Shown here: in pieces, positions 11,601 through 20,169 of the stretch | How the letters are laid out: every line of letters begins with the position of its first letter | How positions within the stretch are numbered: position 1 is the first letter of the stretch | NCBI GenBank assembly: GCA_958510825.1 | Contig: OY294044.1 | Location: 77,236,895 to 77,300,894 of the forward strand | Source of the DNA: Brachypterus glaber | Lineage: Eukaryota > Arthropoda > Insecta > Coleoptera > Kateretidae | DNA length: 64,000 bases | Direction of reading: 5' to 3' | Translations under genes and position numbers: made by a program | The notes under the pieces: generated by a model | The model's database searches: none | What the model was told of the DNA's origin: nothing | The model's input: the letters and a program-made list of their open reading frames with translations, nothing else

Positions 11601-12792
11601 TTAAATAATACACGATTGGAATCACCAAAAACAATTAAATGTATAATTTTTTATCGCCTACTGTAGAATTACAACTCCAAAATGTCAAAAATGTATTGCA
11701 GAACAGCGACAAACTCAAATAAACCTTCTATCAGAACATTCTTAGAATATGCATAGCATAATTTCTAAGAACATTCTTAACATAAATTTATTAGAATATG
11801 CATTAGAAGTATGATATGAGAAAATTATAAGGATACGTCATGCATATGCATAGATTATGCATTTTAAGCGCAAGCATAATCATAGCATATCTAAAAGTTT
11901 ATTCTACGAATATTCCTATTAGATTAATCGGTGCTATTTGGGTAGTCGCCGTAAATGCTTAAAATTTAAAGTTTCTGTGTTTCAAATTATGTTTTTTATT
12001 TTTCAGGCAATAGATGAAAAAGAACACCTGAAAGAACGCGTAAAAGAGGAACAACTCCACCAAGATAATAATACCAGTACATTACAGACACTGTTTCGCA
12101 AAGAAGTCCTGAAACCATTCGCCATCATCAACGTTTTTAACATTTTACAAATCCTCTCTGGGACGTATCTGATTGTTTTTTACGCTGTGGACATTCTAAG
12201 CCACATAAAGGACAAAGATATCGATCATTTCATGGCTGCAGTTCTCACAGCTGGAGTGAGATTTATCTTTTCCATTATAGCAAGTGTACTATTGGGAGTG
12301 ATTGGAAGAAGAACCTTGGCTTTAACATCGGGAATAGGGACTACACTGTCCGCCCTTCTTTTGGGATTTTTTTTGCATCAGAGTTGCTCAACGAATGCTT
12401 ATATTTCAGCTATGTTTGTGCTATTTTACGTCGCTACAAATACCGTTGGTTTCTTGATTTTACCTGGTGTTTTGTTAAGCGAGTTATTCCCTGCTAAAAT
12501 CAGAGGTCTTGCCGGAGGTTTAACTTTTATGACTTTTAATTTATTATTATTCGCAATTGCCAAAGTTTTTCCTTTCATTAAAACTGTGGTTGGTGTTTCT
12601 GGGGTGTTCTTTTTATTTGGTGCTTCATCTTTGTTGGCTAGTATATTTTTATACATCATGATGCCCGAGACAAAGGGAAAGACACTGAGTCAGATTGAGG
12701 ATTATTTTAAACAAAATAACATTACTTGGGTCAAGAGGGATAAGCGTTGGGAAAAAAAATTACAAGAGATTGAGAGTGAAAGACTAGCATAG
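2467..12792 (+). CDS. MFS sugar transporter, facilitated trehalose transporter (Tret1)-like; 5' partial, four exons
   Basis: Spliced exons 2467-2675, 4284-4413, 7072-7211 and 12007-12792 give about 421 residues in one consistent frame, with GT-AG introns of phase 0, 1 and 0. Sugar-porter hallmarks appear in order: DRCGRK in the first cytoplasmic loop, GRLIAGISAGL, GEISEPHLRG, PESPVWL, QILSGTYLIVFYA in place of the usual QQxSG helix, IGRR, SELFPAKIRG and the C-terminal PETKGKTL. The family moves trehalose, glucose or related sugars across the plasma membrane by facilitated diffusion through 12 helices. Members are usually 470-520 residues, so the first helix and the start codon are missing here. 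The first exon seen is entered in phase 1 after a TTCTTAACAG acceptor, so at least one exon lies upstream. A short exon could also be missing between exons 3 and 4. The substrate cannot be told from sequence. Confidence 0.85.
2703..3594. mobile_element. Long imperfect palindrome (foldback TIR element), about 890 bp
   Basis: The left end AATGCGTAAATTAGGTCTGG is repeated inverted at the right end (TTCCAGACTTAATTTACGCA). The two halves mirror each other along nearly their whole length about an axis near 3230, including inverted copies of GACAGGTCGATTT, AAATTAGGCTTTAT and CACAAGGGGTAG. The ends resemble Tc1/mariner termini, but that is not proven. A nested hairpin sits at 2853-2889 with 16 bp arms (TTAGTTGAGTCTACTT) and a 5-base loop. 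It lies in the intron 27 bp after the transporter exon. Confidence 0.7.
3595..4283. other. Transporter intron sequence, no feature recognised
   Basis: AT-rich DNA with several homopolymer runs. No gene, TIR pair or tandem array could be supported here. Confidence 0.5.
4284..4413 (+). CDS. Sugar transporter exon 2 of those found
   Basis: Begins VLIGEISEPHLRG directly after a TTTATTTAG acceptor and ends LLHWRFVAG before the donor GTAAGA, leaving phase 1. GEISEPHLRG is the loop 4-5 signature and LLVYALGSLLHWR is helix 5. It joins in frame to both neighbouring exons. Confidence 0.88.
5410..6466. mobile_element. Short TIR element with CCCATAT-GCACAC ends, split by a foldback insertion
   Basis: CCCATATGGCACAC at 5410 is mirrored by GTGTGCTATATGGG ending at 6466. 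Between these ends lie short self-complementary motifs (GGATATCC, GGGACGTCCC). Removing the 883 bp foldback element and one copy of its target duplication leaves an element of about 170 bp. It fits the CCC-n-AGCACA group seen at several other places in this window. Confidence 0.45.
5501..6383. mobile_element. Giant foldback hAT-type MITE, copy 1
   Basis: The 883 bp element runs from TAGGGTGGACC to GGTCCACCCTTA and is flanked by identical 8 bp repeats TATCCCAT (5493-5500 and 6384-6391), as in hAT elements. The two halves are inverted copies of each other. The axis is near 5965 at GCGCCAAATAAGAG...CTCTTATTTGGCGC. It could fold into a hairpin of more than 400 bp. No transposase is present. A related copy lies at 46824-47752. 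Confidence 0.82.
6468..6495. repeat. Perfect 28 bp palindrome
   Basis: AGTTGAACTAGTG, TA, CACTAGTTCAACT form a 28 bp perfect palindrome directly next to the right end of the element ending at 6466. It may be a transposon-end remnant; no function is visible. Confidence 0.7.
7072..7211 (+). CDS. Sugar transporter exon 3 of those found
   Basis: Completes a phase 1 codon and encodes helix 6 (LSTILPILSILVFFFLPESP) and the start of the central cytoplasmic loop (WLVRHGKLEAAKKALIWLRG). PESPVWL is the family PESPRWL box with valine for arginine. The acceptor is TTCTTTTAG and the donor CAG|GTAATT, leaving phase 0. Confidence 0.88.
7236..7345 (-). repeat. Retroelement 3' end with (TAAA)n-type tail and GGGGCTCTCC hairpin
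   Basis: On the minus strand, a stem (GGAGAGCCCC ... GGGGCTCTCC) and AGTACAAAAAGTACAAAAAC are followed by a run of about seven ATAA units. A short hairpin followed by a simple repeat is typical of a LINE or SINE 3' end. No coding part is left. Confidence 0.5.
7346..8982. other. Transporter intron, no feature recognised
   Basis: AT-rich DNA without a supported gene or paired repeat ends. Confidence 0.4.
8983..9385. mobile_element. Truncated copy of the 2703-3594 foldback family
   Basis: Starts TACAGTGCGTAAATTAAG TCTGGAATCACCCGATTAAC, matching the left end of the 2703 element, and continues with the same CCTACCCCTTGTG and AAAGCCTAATTTGGCAAAG blocks. It stops near a CTCAGATACGA sequence just before the next TIR element, with no right end. 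Confidence 0.65.
9395..9720. mobile_element. TIR element, first of a back-to-back pair
   Basis: The left end CGTCGGCTTACAAGTAAAGA (9395) pairs with the right end GACTTAGTGTCTTTTACTTG TAGGCCCACGA (9690-9720). Inside, near 9640-9673, AATAAAATCTTGTATCTTGT with repeated CTTGTAT resembles a LINE 3' tail. No transposase is present. Confidence 0.6.
9721..10556. mobile_element. TIR element, second of a back-to-back pair
   Basis: The left end TGTCGGCTTACAAGTAAAGA GCACTAAGTC (9721-9750) pairs with GACTTAGTGCCTTTTACTTG TAAGCCGACGA (10526-10556). Inside, 10300-10375 contains further ACAAGTAAAATGCACTAAGTG and GACTTAGTGCC motifs, perhaps subterminal binding sites or a third nested end. It abuts the preceding element directly. 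Confidence 0.6.
10557..10810. repeat. Fragment of the AAGAATATTCTT palindrome-rich family
   Basis: Contains TTCTAAGAATATTCTTAAAA, GATTCTAAGAATATGC and ATACCGTTTTAATTAAGCG. The last resembles a phrase also found at 22,950 and 24,220 (GGATACCGTTTTAATCG). It is an apparent internal fragment of the elements described at 22873 and 24091. Open frames across it are not supported as genes. Confidence 0.55.
11720..11935. repeat. Fragment of the AAGAATATTCTT palindrome-rich family
   Basis: Dense in TTCTTAGAATATGCAT, TTTCTAAGAACATTCTTA and TACGAATATTCC, ending ATCGGTGCTATTTGGG. The last word resembles the GTGCTAT-GGG terminus of the CCC-AGCACA elements. It lies about 70 bp before the acceptor of the last transporter exon. 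Confidence 0.5.
12007..12792 (+). CDS. Sugar transporter last exon
   Basis: Encodes 261 residues from AIDEKEHLKERV to a TAG at 12790-12792, after a TTTTTCAG acceptor and in phase 0. It covers the end of the central loop and helices 7-12: QILSGTYLIVFYAVDIL (helix 7), LGVIGRRTLAL (loop 8-9), SELFPAKIRGLAGGL (loop 10-11) and PETKGKTLSQIEDYF (C-terminal signature). A poly(A) signal AATAAA lies at 13018-13023. A decayed copy of parts of this exon follows downstream. Confidence 0.92.
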   Translation, partial: AIDEKEHLKERVKEEQLHQDNNTSTLQTLFRKEVLKPFAIINVFNILQILSGTYLIVFYAVDILSHIKDKDIDHFMAAVLTAGVRFIFSIIASVLLGVIGRRTLALTSGIGTTLSALLLGFFLHQSCSTNAYISAMFVLFYVATNTVGFLILPGVLLSELFPAKIRGLAGGLTFMTFNLLLFAIAKVFPFIKTVVGVSGVFFLFGASSLLASIFLYIMMPETKGKTLSQIEDYFKQNNITWVKRDKRWEKKLQEIESERLA

Positions 12793-13017
12793 AAAATTGT
12801 TCCTTCATTTATAAACTTCCAAACTATATTTAGTTTATAAAATTTTATATTCAATTGATCTCAAAACCGTAAGGATTGGAATCTATAAAATTTAACTTCC
12901 TGTATGTTATATTGGATATATCAAAAACTAGTTCAAATTTGACTACATTTTAAACTATTTCACTTTGGATTTAATTTAGTTTTTAGGTATTTATACTTGT
13001 ACATAAAATTTAGTTGT

Positions 13018-13023
13018 AATAAA
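13018..13023 (+). terminator. Poly(A) signal AATAAA of the sugar transporter
   Basis: Canonical AATAAA 226 bp after the transporter stop codon, in AT-rich DNA. Confidence 0.55.
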
Positions 13024-13099
13024 TAATTTATTATATATAATGTTTCGTGTTTTATTTTTTTAACATTTGCTATATTAGCTAATCCCTATACCCTAGGGA

Positions 13100-13252
13100 A
13101 TTCTATTAGATATTTGGAAAATGTAGCTCTCACATGTGAGCTGGAGTGAAATTTATCTTTTCTATTGTGATTGGGAGATTTACTTTCACTTTAATATCGG
13201 GATTAGACTCTCCGCCTACTTTTTGGAAATATTTTTGTACCAGAGTTTAAAG
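13100..13252 (+). pseudogene. Pseudogene fragment of the sugar transporter last exon (5' part)
   Basis: CACATGTGAGCTGGAGTGAA followed by ATTTATCTTTTC, then CTTTAATATCGGGATTAG, CTCCGCC and TTTTTGTACCAGAGTT match, in order, the working exon around 12246-12390 (CTCACAGCTGGAGTGAGATT, TTTAACATCGGGAATAG, GTCCGCC, TTTTGCATCAGAGTT). A block of about 30 bp is deleted and the frame is broken. A LINE fragment begins right after it; the matching 3' part reappears at 15100. Confidence 0.7.
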
Positions 13253-14535
13253 AATTACGGAGTGGTCTATCAGAAAAAAACTTAAAATTAACACAGAAAA
13301 AACCATAGCTATGCAGATTTTCCCATCAAACGCATCTATTAATAAAAATCTTCTTATAAGACATAAAAATAAATCTATCCCAATCAGTTCAAGTACAAAA
13401 TTTTTAGGTCTCCACGTGGATCAAAAGTTAACTTTTTCCATCCATATTAATAACTTAATATCACAGCTTAACAGCTCTTTCTATCTATTAAAAAATATAA
13501 AAAATACAGTTTCGGTTGAAATACTTAAAACTGCATACTATGGTTTATTCCAGTCAAGGTTAAGTTACGGACTTTCATTATGGGGACAGAAGTAGCTAAG
13601 GTTTTTCCAGTACAAAAAAAGCACTACGATATATGTTTGGGCTAAGCAAGCGAACATCTTGCAGAGAACATTATAAAGAACATGGAATCTTAACTCTCAC
13701 TGGACTCTATCTTTATTCATTATTAACATACATCAAATCCAAACCTCATTTACTCAGAGAAAATGTCCAGGGTTATGAAACCCGGCACAGGAATAATATA
13801 CTACAACCTATTGCAAGACTTAAGGTATCAGAAAAAAAACCCTGATTGTGCAAGGGTTATATGCATGAAAAAGCTTTTTCAATTAGATAAAAAAACTACA
13901 ACAAAAACACATTTAACATAAAATTGAAAGAATTTTTAATAAACGGAACCTATTACACTTTAAAAAAGTTTTTAAATAATTGAAATATATGTTTTTAAAT
14001 ATTTTTATATAAATTTTGACAATGTCCATATTTTGTTAAGTATTGGTCACTCTACTTATACACGGAAAGAAATTAGTGGGCTCTGCGCTATACATTATAA
14101 GATATTTGGTAACAGTGGCAAATTATAGTGATTTAAGCTATAGATTATAAGGGACACAATAACTAATAATGTTAAAAATAAATTGGAAACGATTATATAT
14201 ATATTACAGACACGATTATATTTATTACAGGCACTATTATAAATTTACAGAAATTTTATTATATTATAAAAATTATTAGCACGGACAATAATTAAATCTA
14301 TTTAAGCTATAAATGCCATACTATTTGTTATATTTTATTATTCACTAAACAATTAAAGTATTTCATATAAATTTACACTGTCTGCCATAATTGTAAGAGA
14401 AAGCCTTGTATTTATATAATAAGCGATTATAATTTGCTTGGTATGTGTGTTATAGCGCTCCTAGCTATAATTTTTTTTTCCGTGTACTGTAACATTATCT
14501 GACAATAAAATTACTTTACTTTACTTTACTTTACG
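13253..14535 (+). mobile_element. 5'-truncated LINE fragment with (TTTAC)n tail, carrying a nested MITE
   Basis: Frames at 13311-13595 and 13633-13845 read as the end of a non-LTR reverse transcriptase: TEKTIAMQIF, TKFLGLHVDQKLTFSIHINN, SRLSYGLSLWG, then GLSKRTSCREHYKEHGILTL and NNILQP, with a frameshift between them. A 3' UTR follows, ending ACAATAAAATTACTTTACTT with repeated TTTAC at about 14512-14535. The UTR is interrupted by the 424 bp element at 14061-14484. The same tail type occurs on the minus strand near 54270. Confidence 0.8.
14061..14484. mobile_element. 424 bp TIR element (MITE), copy 1
   Basis: Runs from CACGGAAAGAAATTA to TTTTTTTTTCCGTG, with imperfect TIRs (CACGGAAA...GCGCTATA) and TA on both sides (14059-14060 and 14485-14486). 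It interrupts a LINE 3' UTR. An inverted and very similar copy fills 63593 to the window end. It has no coding capacity. The TA duplication fits Tc1/mariner or another TA-specific family. Confidence 0.85.
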
Positions 14536-14572
14536 TTTACTAATGCTTAAATTTTATGAAATTTTCATGCTT

Positions 14573-14880
14573 TTAACCCTTTGAAGCACTCGATTTTCTA
14601 ATGACTGTATTTCTATAAAAATAGTTGCATTACAAGTTTTTGGGGTCGCTAGGTCGCGAATCTGTTATCGTATTTTCAAAATTCAAGATTGCGCTGACAA
14701 GCGATATTAGCGTGTTTTCGATATTTTCGAAACCGGATATATTCAAAACGGCACTTTTAAAAAATCTAAAAAAAAATGGAAAGTAGGTACTTATTGATGG
14801 TCTTAGCAAGTATGCGAAATATGAAAACAATTGGAGATGGTCGTGTCTTATCGAGCGTTGGTTAGTGTCAGAATAGCCCA
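14573..14880. repeat. Possible fragment of a TTAA-type element
   Basis: Starts TTAACCCTTTGAAGCACTCG and includes TTTGGGGTCGCTAGGTCGCG AATCTG followed by TTTTCAAAATTCAAGAT. This resembles the GGGGCCGCTGATTACGAATC block of the element at 60681-61422. No right end was found, so it is probably truncated. The minus-strand open frame over it is not supported. Confidence 0.35.
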
Positions 14881-15099
14881 AATTAGCTTTTAAGTATTAA
14901 TAATTCTACATTATAATGTATACATTAAGTGGTGAAAAATAATAATTATATTTCCTGCTTTATTTTTTAGATTTGTCATAATATTATTTGCTTATCCCAA
15001 TTATATTAAATAATTTAAAATAAAACTGCTGGAGTTTCTGTATTATTCTTTTTTCATCGAAGTCACTTCGACGAAGTGGTTCGTATTTGTTGGCGAGAG

Positions 15100-15210
15100 A
15101 GACATTGAGTTAGATAAAAGATTATTTTAAACAGAATAATATTACATGGGTCAAAAGATAAAATCCTTAAGAAAAGAAACCGCAATAAATTGAATGTGAA
15201 AAGTTCGCTG
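15100..15210 (+). pseudogene. Pseudogene fragment of the sugar transporter last exon (3' part)
   Basis: GACATTGAGTTAGATAAAAG ATTATTTTAAACAGAATAAT ATTACATGGGTCAAAAG aligns with the working gene at about 12684-12734 (GACACTGAGTCAGATTGAGG, ATTATTTTAAACAAAATAAC, ATTACTTGGGTCAAGAG). CAATAAATTGAATGTGAAAAG then matches the last codons before the stop. Together with 13100-13252 it represents one decayed tandem duplicate separated by inserted DNA. Confidence 0.75.
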
Positions 15211-15374
15211 AGACTACCAAAAAAAATCCAAAAATTATATAACTTTAATATTATATTTATACAGAGCGTGTCAAAAGTCCGCCATCCCATCACTTTAACT
15301 TTTGAACGGTTTAAGGTATCAACTTGAAATATGGAACAGGTAAATAACATAACTCAAATAATTTTATGGTATAT

Positions 15375-16130
15375 GCTTAGGAAGCACAAACAAAACAAAA
15401 ACGTAAGAAAACTCTATTGTCACAGTATTATTACTGTAAATTTCTGAAAAATGCAAGAAAGCTCTAGCGCCGCAGGCGACAATTTTTGAGTCTAAGTTCT
15501 ACAGTCTAAAGAAAAAAAACTTAAGAAAGCCACAGGCAAAAATTTTTACAAACTTGAGTGTCTATTTTAATTTTTAAACAGTTTTATTATTCTAAATTTC
15601 ACGAAAATTCGGGGAAGCTCTAGCGCCGCAGGCGAAAATTCTTACAAATGTTAAGTTCTACAAAAACGTAAGAAAACTCTATAGGTGAAATTTTTTTAAT
15701 TTTTAAATAGTATTGTTAATGAAAATTTTAGAAAAATGCAAGAAAGCTCTAGCGCCGCAGGCGAAAATTTTTACGCTTAAGTTCTGTAGTCCTAAATAAA
15801 AAAAACGTAAGAAAGCCCCGAGTGCCACAGGAGAAATTTCTTACAAACTTGATGGTCTATTTTATTATTGAAACAGTTTTATTATTCTAAATTTCACAAA
15901 ATTTTAAGAAAGCTCTAGCTCCGCTGGCAAAATTTTTTACGAATTTTACGCTTAATTTCTACAATCTTAAATAAAAAAAAAAACGTAAAAAAGCCCTAGT
16001 GCAACAGGCGAAAATGTTTTCAAACTTGATGATCTATTTTAGTCTTTAAGCAATTTTATTATTCAAAAAACTTAAGAAAGCTCTATCGCCGCAGACCAAA
16101 ATTTTTACGAATTTAAAGGTATGTTGTTCA
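15375..16130. repeat. GCCGCAGGCG tandem repeat array, site 1
   Basis: Alternating units, one with AGAAAGCTCTAGCGCCGCAGGCG and one with AAGAAAGCCCTAGTGCCACAGG, are each followed by AAAATTTTTACAAA or ACGAATTT and spaced about 90-110 bp apart. A composite dimer of about 190-200 bp repeats three to four times. The array ends GAATTTAAAGGT, then CACTTGAACACGCAATA, a terminus shared with the array at 52680-53620. A third array, in inverse orientation, is at 55250-55880. Confidence 0.8.
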
Positions 16131-16159
16131 CTTGAACACGCAATAATAATTATTATAAT

Positions 16160-16187
16160 ATAATTATAATAATAATAATAATAATAA
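16160..16187. repeat. (AAT)n microsatellite
   Basis: About eight AAT units immediately left of the TIR at 16185. A second short (AAT)n run lies at 16660-16677, beyond the other TIR. Confidence 0.8.
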
Positions 16188-16630
16188 ATTGGTTGAGTTG
16201 TTGCTGTATTTTATTTTTAACAGTGTATGTTTGAATTAATCTGTAGCAGGAGAGTACTGTGTCAGTCAAAACTGATTTTACCGTAGTGGGTGGCGTTTTT
16301 TAAATGTTTGTTTATATTTTTCTTTCTGTTCTTATCTGGTCTATATTTGACTATATGTTACCATTCAAAAAGTCTATGACTAAAATGCCATTTACGCTTT
16401 AAGTAAATACATCTATTAATTTTATTTGGGAAAGTTTCGTGTATATATGTATTTATATATGTGAGATGTGTACTATTTACATTTATTTTTAAGTGTACTT
16501 ATTACATAATTTTCCTATTTTAGTCAACCCTGAGGATGCTTACAAAGAATAAAGGAAACTGTCGGTTTAGTTAACAAAGTTTTTGGCGTTGTTTTCTTTT
16601 TGGCCTATATCCCACAACTCAACCAATTTA
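16185..16630. mobile_element. TIR element between two (AAT)n runs
   Basis: TAAATTGGTTGAGTTGT (16185-16201) is mirrored by ACAACTCAACCAATTTA (16614-16630). The inside includes CCTGAGGATGC ... AAGGAAACTGTCGG near 16529-16565, a phrase type often seen near the ends of Penelope-like and other retroelements. The superfamily is uncertain. Confidence 0.5.
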
Positions 16631-16699
16631 TAAAAATTTGAGGTCGTTACCAGTTTTTAATTAATAATAATAATAATTAGCGCTACAGGCTTGTTTGAA

Positions 16700-18190
16700 C
16701 TTTTTGAACACACAATATATACCTTAAAAAAATCTCTGCTTTTTCTGGGTAGGCTTTAACCTCCGTTTATTTACGGCCCTGATTGTATCATGAAAATACG
16801 GTCTCCCAAAATAAACAACTTTTAAAGGGCCATGGTAACCTTAAAAGCGATTTTTGGAACTACATGTATAGGAACCTTTTTTCTTGGCTTTTGATATAGA
16901 ATTACCCTGCCTTAATAAAATTTTGGTTTTTAATATTTGAATGTTTATTTTTTATTTCTCGAAACGTGTAATTTTGCCTTTAATTGTATTTTTCTCGAAA
17001 ACGATTAATCCTACGGTATTGGAACGAGTACTTTTTTATGTGTTTTTACCAGTTAAATATTATTTTAATAACAAACCCACAACAAAATTAGCAGCAAAAA
17101 TTTTATGCAAAAAGGTGATAAGACCCCCATTGAGGACGTCCCTGGTTGAAGTTACTACATGCAAATACCATTGACTAATAGGCCTTAATAAGGAAAGATC
17201 ACAGGCAAAGCCTAGTTGCTTTAACACAAAGGGTTCCTGGGTTATTAAATTAAAATCGAATTTTTAGAACGCTTTTTGAAGGGGCGTAGCTCCCCTACGA
17301 GTAGTTTTCGGACATATGTTTATAGGAACTTTTTTTCATATTTTTTTATTTAGAGTCACTCAGTAAAAGGAAGTGCCCCAGTTCTGAGACACCATGTATG
17401 TTGGTGAAAGAAACCGAAAATTTATTTTTTTGAGTTGTGAAGGTTTAGTTTTCATTTTCGTATCGAGTTATTTGCAAATTTGGCGAAGGCGCGACTAACA
17501 GAAAATTACACAGGTCTACAAAATTAAAAAAAAAGGTCAGGAGTTTGGAGAAATCTTGTTTTATATTGTTAAAATCTGAAATTCGATTTTCTCAATTATG
17601 TCAGAAATTATTCCTGAGACTTCTTTTTCCGGTTAAACTGCGGGTGGTTTTTTGCATATTTTTGCTATGTCCAAGACGAAGCCGAGCACATTTGTCTCAA
17701 TTATTAAGTCGGATACTTGCTTTCAAACAAAAATTTGCAAAAAAATACAACTACTTGTGGTTAAGGTTGCAAAATTTATAAAACGAGCTCCCTAGGGATT
17801 TATATTAAGATTATTTCCTAAACAGACTTTATTGAAAAAGCACTCACATTTTCCTCAGTATGTGCGCGGTCCTTTTATTGAAGCTAGCTTCGACTTTTTA
17901 AAATATTTTTTGGTTATAATTATTATTTTATTACTAGCACAGGACTCGGCACAGGGTTCTATCCTAGGACTCTCGTAGGAAAATTTTGCCTTTACCTGTT
18001 TGTCTTTTACGTAATGCTAGAAAAAAAATTAAATGATCATTCAATTAGGTATTCAAAATTTTGAAAAAAAAAATGTTTAAAAACAAATTTAACAAAATAC
18101 TTTTAGTATTTTTCAAACGAAATATTTTTTCTTTTCCTTTACGTAGGACTTTTTTAGGGGAAAATTTGTTTGTTGTACGTACCGAGTACC
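16700..18190. other. Intergenic repeat-derived DNA
   Basis: Two stretches (about 16825-16885 and 17270-17345) resemble the AAAGGGGCGTAGCTCCC ... GGACAT ... TATAGGAAC block of the TIR family at 27515, 28691 and 58195, so parts are probably old copies. The open frames over this stretch have no protein features I recognise. Confidence 0.35.
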
Positions 18191-18212
18191 TACCCTGTTA
18201 GCACAAAAACCT

Positions 18213-18233
18213 TCTTCTTCTTCTTCTTCTTTT
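18213..18233. repeat. (CTT)n microsatellite
   Basis: Seven CTT units following CCCTGTTAGCACAAAAAC, the terminus type of the CCC-AGCACA elements. Confidence 0.8.
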
Positions 18234-18327
18234 CTTTATTTTTTGGCCTTTGCTTTATATCAATTAGCCATCTCGCTACTCTTTTGTGTTAATTTCTGCA
18301 AATGGTTTGTCTGGTTGCTACCATACC

Positions 18328-18630
18328 ATCGCTTTCTTTCGGCCAGGTCTTCTGTAAGACTTCTTGTGGGACCTCCCAATTCTGTTTAAATGTGCGTAGA
18401 AATAAATAAATTTCTTCTATCATAACCATGTGGATAATCCTAATTCAGATTCAACCACTAAATTACATCACAAATACATCACTTTCTTTTGGCCTGGTCT
18501 TTTGTAAGACTTCTTAACTGTTTACTTCTTTTTCTCTGTTATCCTTGTTTCAAATAAATAAAATTTCTTCTATCATAACCTCAAAAACATGTGGATAAAC
18601 CTAATCCAGATCCAACCACTAAATTACATC
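18328..18630. repeat. Tandem duplication of about 150 bp
   Basis: Two diverged copies share CGCTTTCTTTCGGCCAGGTC (or ACTTTCTTTTGGCCTGGTC), TTTCTTCTATCATAACC, ATGTGGATAA and CAACCACTAAATTACATCAC. No function is visible. Confidence 0.7.
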
Positions 18631-18790
18631 ACATAGGTATACTAACATTCCATTGTAAAATCAATATGACTAGTTATACCGATTGTAGATTTGATAATAT
18701 TTTCTTTACAAACACATTTTTACATAAATTACTGGATACATCTGGCGCGAAAAACCTACGCCATTTTTAGTCACCTTAAATGTTTAACTA

Positions 18791-18965
18791 CCAGACAGCA
18801 CAAAGATGACTTAAAGAGATCTTAAAGATGTCGTAGCTCGTCATTCAAGATGTCTTAAAAACGTCGGTTTTCGCCGTATATGCATCTTAAAGACGTCTTA
18901 ACGACGTCGTTTGTTACAAAAGGTAACGTCTTTAAGAAATCTTTTTTAAGACTCCTTACTGACGC
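18791..18965. mobile_element. GACGTCTTAA-rich element fragment, left of the LINE
   Basis: Starts CCAGACAGCACAAAGATGAC and holds repeated near-palindromes such as AAGATGTCTTAAAAACGTCG, TTAAAGACGTCTTAACGACG and AACGTCTTTAAG. Similar words (TTTAGACGTCTTG, AAACATCTTATAGACATC) reappear at 22755-22870 beyond the LINE. The LINE may therefore have split one element, although the right end was not found. Confidence 0.45.
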
Positions 18966-19009
18966 CTTGCACAGGCGACTTTACAACATAACACCCCCTC
19001 CCATTTACG

Positions 19010-19498
19010 TTGCTGGGTATTGATATATATGTATACTTCAAGAATATGCAACAGTTTAGAATTAAAAATAGGCACATTCATAAATATAATAAATATTTAA
19101 AAGACTTCTTATTCAAGTTTAATAACTATAGTGAGGGCCTTATAAATTATTTCGAAATAAACAGTAATGATGACAAAACACTTAATGTAGTTGCAAAAGA
19201 ACTATTGCAATTAATACGCAATAAAAATTATTTGAATAAAACGCTTAAATTTATCAAGTTAAATAATGAAAAACATTCCTGTTTAAATGAAAATATTGTT
19301 CATCTTGATGTTGATGACCATAGAAACAACGAAAATTTTAATAATATTGTGCAAGTTGATGATGACGATGATGATGATGATGGCCATATAAACTGTTTTA
19401 ATGATATTGTGCATGTTGTTGATGACGATGAGCATAGTATAAATCATGTTGAGAAATCTTTTTTACAGATAACAAAAAATCTTCCAAATTCACTTTGA
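19010..19498 (+). pseudogene. LINE leader frame, acidic, ends at a frameshift before EN
   Basis: 162 codons, lysine- and asparagine-rich at first, then with aspartate-rich stretches encoded by GAT/GAC runs. It ends ITKNLPNSL at a TGA (19496-19498). The next frame begins at this point with LIHQNAQC, the usual start of the endonuclease domain, so a one-base indel probably separates what was one ORF. No zinc knuckle or RRM typical of ORF1 is visible. The acidic run may be partly microsatellite expansion. Confidence 0.5.
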
Positions 19499-20169
19499 TT
19501 CATCAAAATGCACAGTGTTTAAAAAATAAAATTGAAGATTTTGAAGTTTATTTATTTGAAGAAAATACTGATATATTTTGTGTGACCGAAACGTGGTGTA
19601 GTAATGCAGATAAATTTCCTAGTCTAGTTAGTTTAGAAAATTATAATCTAGTCAGTAATTATAGTAGACAAAGAAAGATTCACGGAGGCGTATCTATTTT
19701 TGCTAAGTCTGGTCATACTGATGTTACAAATCTAGAACATATTGTTAATTTAAGCACTGAACTAAATTTCGAATGTGCTGCTTGTAAGATAAACTTAAAA
19801 AATCAAACTGTTTGTATGCTATGTGTTTACCGCTCCACAGATGGTGATATTCAGACATTTTATTCGAAATTGGATGAAGCACTCTTTTTAATTTGTAAAA
19901 TGAAATTTGATAAGTTAATACTTTGCGGTGACTTAAATATAGATTTGTGCTCAAACGAAAAAATTGAAATAGACAGGAAAATTAGGCTTCTAGATATAAC
20001 TAATTCATATAATATACATTCTGTATTTAAAGATATTACTAGATTAGGAAAACAAAATCAAAAGTCTAGCTGTATAGACTATATATTTACTAATTTTAAT
20101 GATTATATTACCAAAAAGTATATTAACCAAAACGGACTGTCAGATCATTCTTCTCAAAATTTGTTTTAA
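19495..20169 (+). pseudogene. LINE APE-type endonuclease domain (frame-broken)
   Basis: Endonuclease motifs occur in order: HQNAQCLKNKIEDF, DIFCVTETWCS (catalytic glutamate), HGGVSIFAK, LILCGDLNIDL (catalytic aspartate and asparagine) and GLSDHS (catalytic SDH). The frame is then lost near 20150, where the next frame continues as ICFNLDFKQNVSF. The active-site residues are intact, but the protein cannot be made in one piece. Confidence 0.85.

Noticed and set aside
19745..19954. Minus-strand frames inside the LINE (also 21242-21445)
   Set aside because: Shadows of the endonuclease and reverse transcriptase coding sequence on the other strand.
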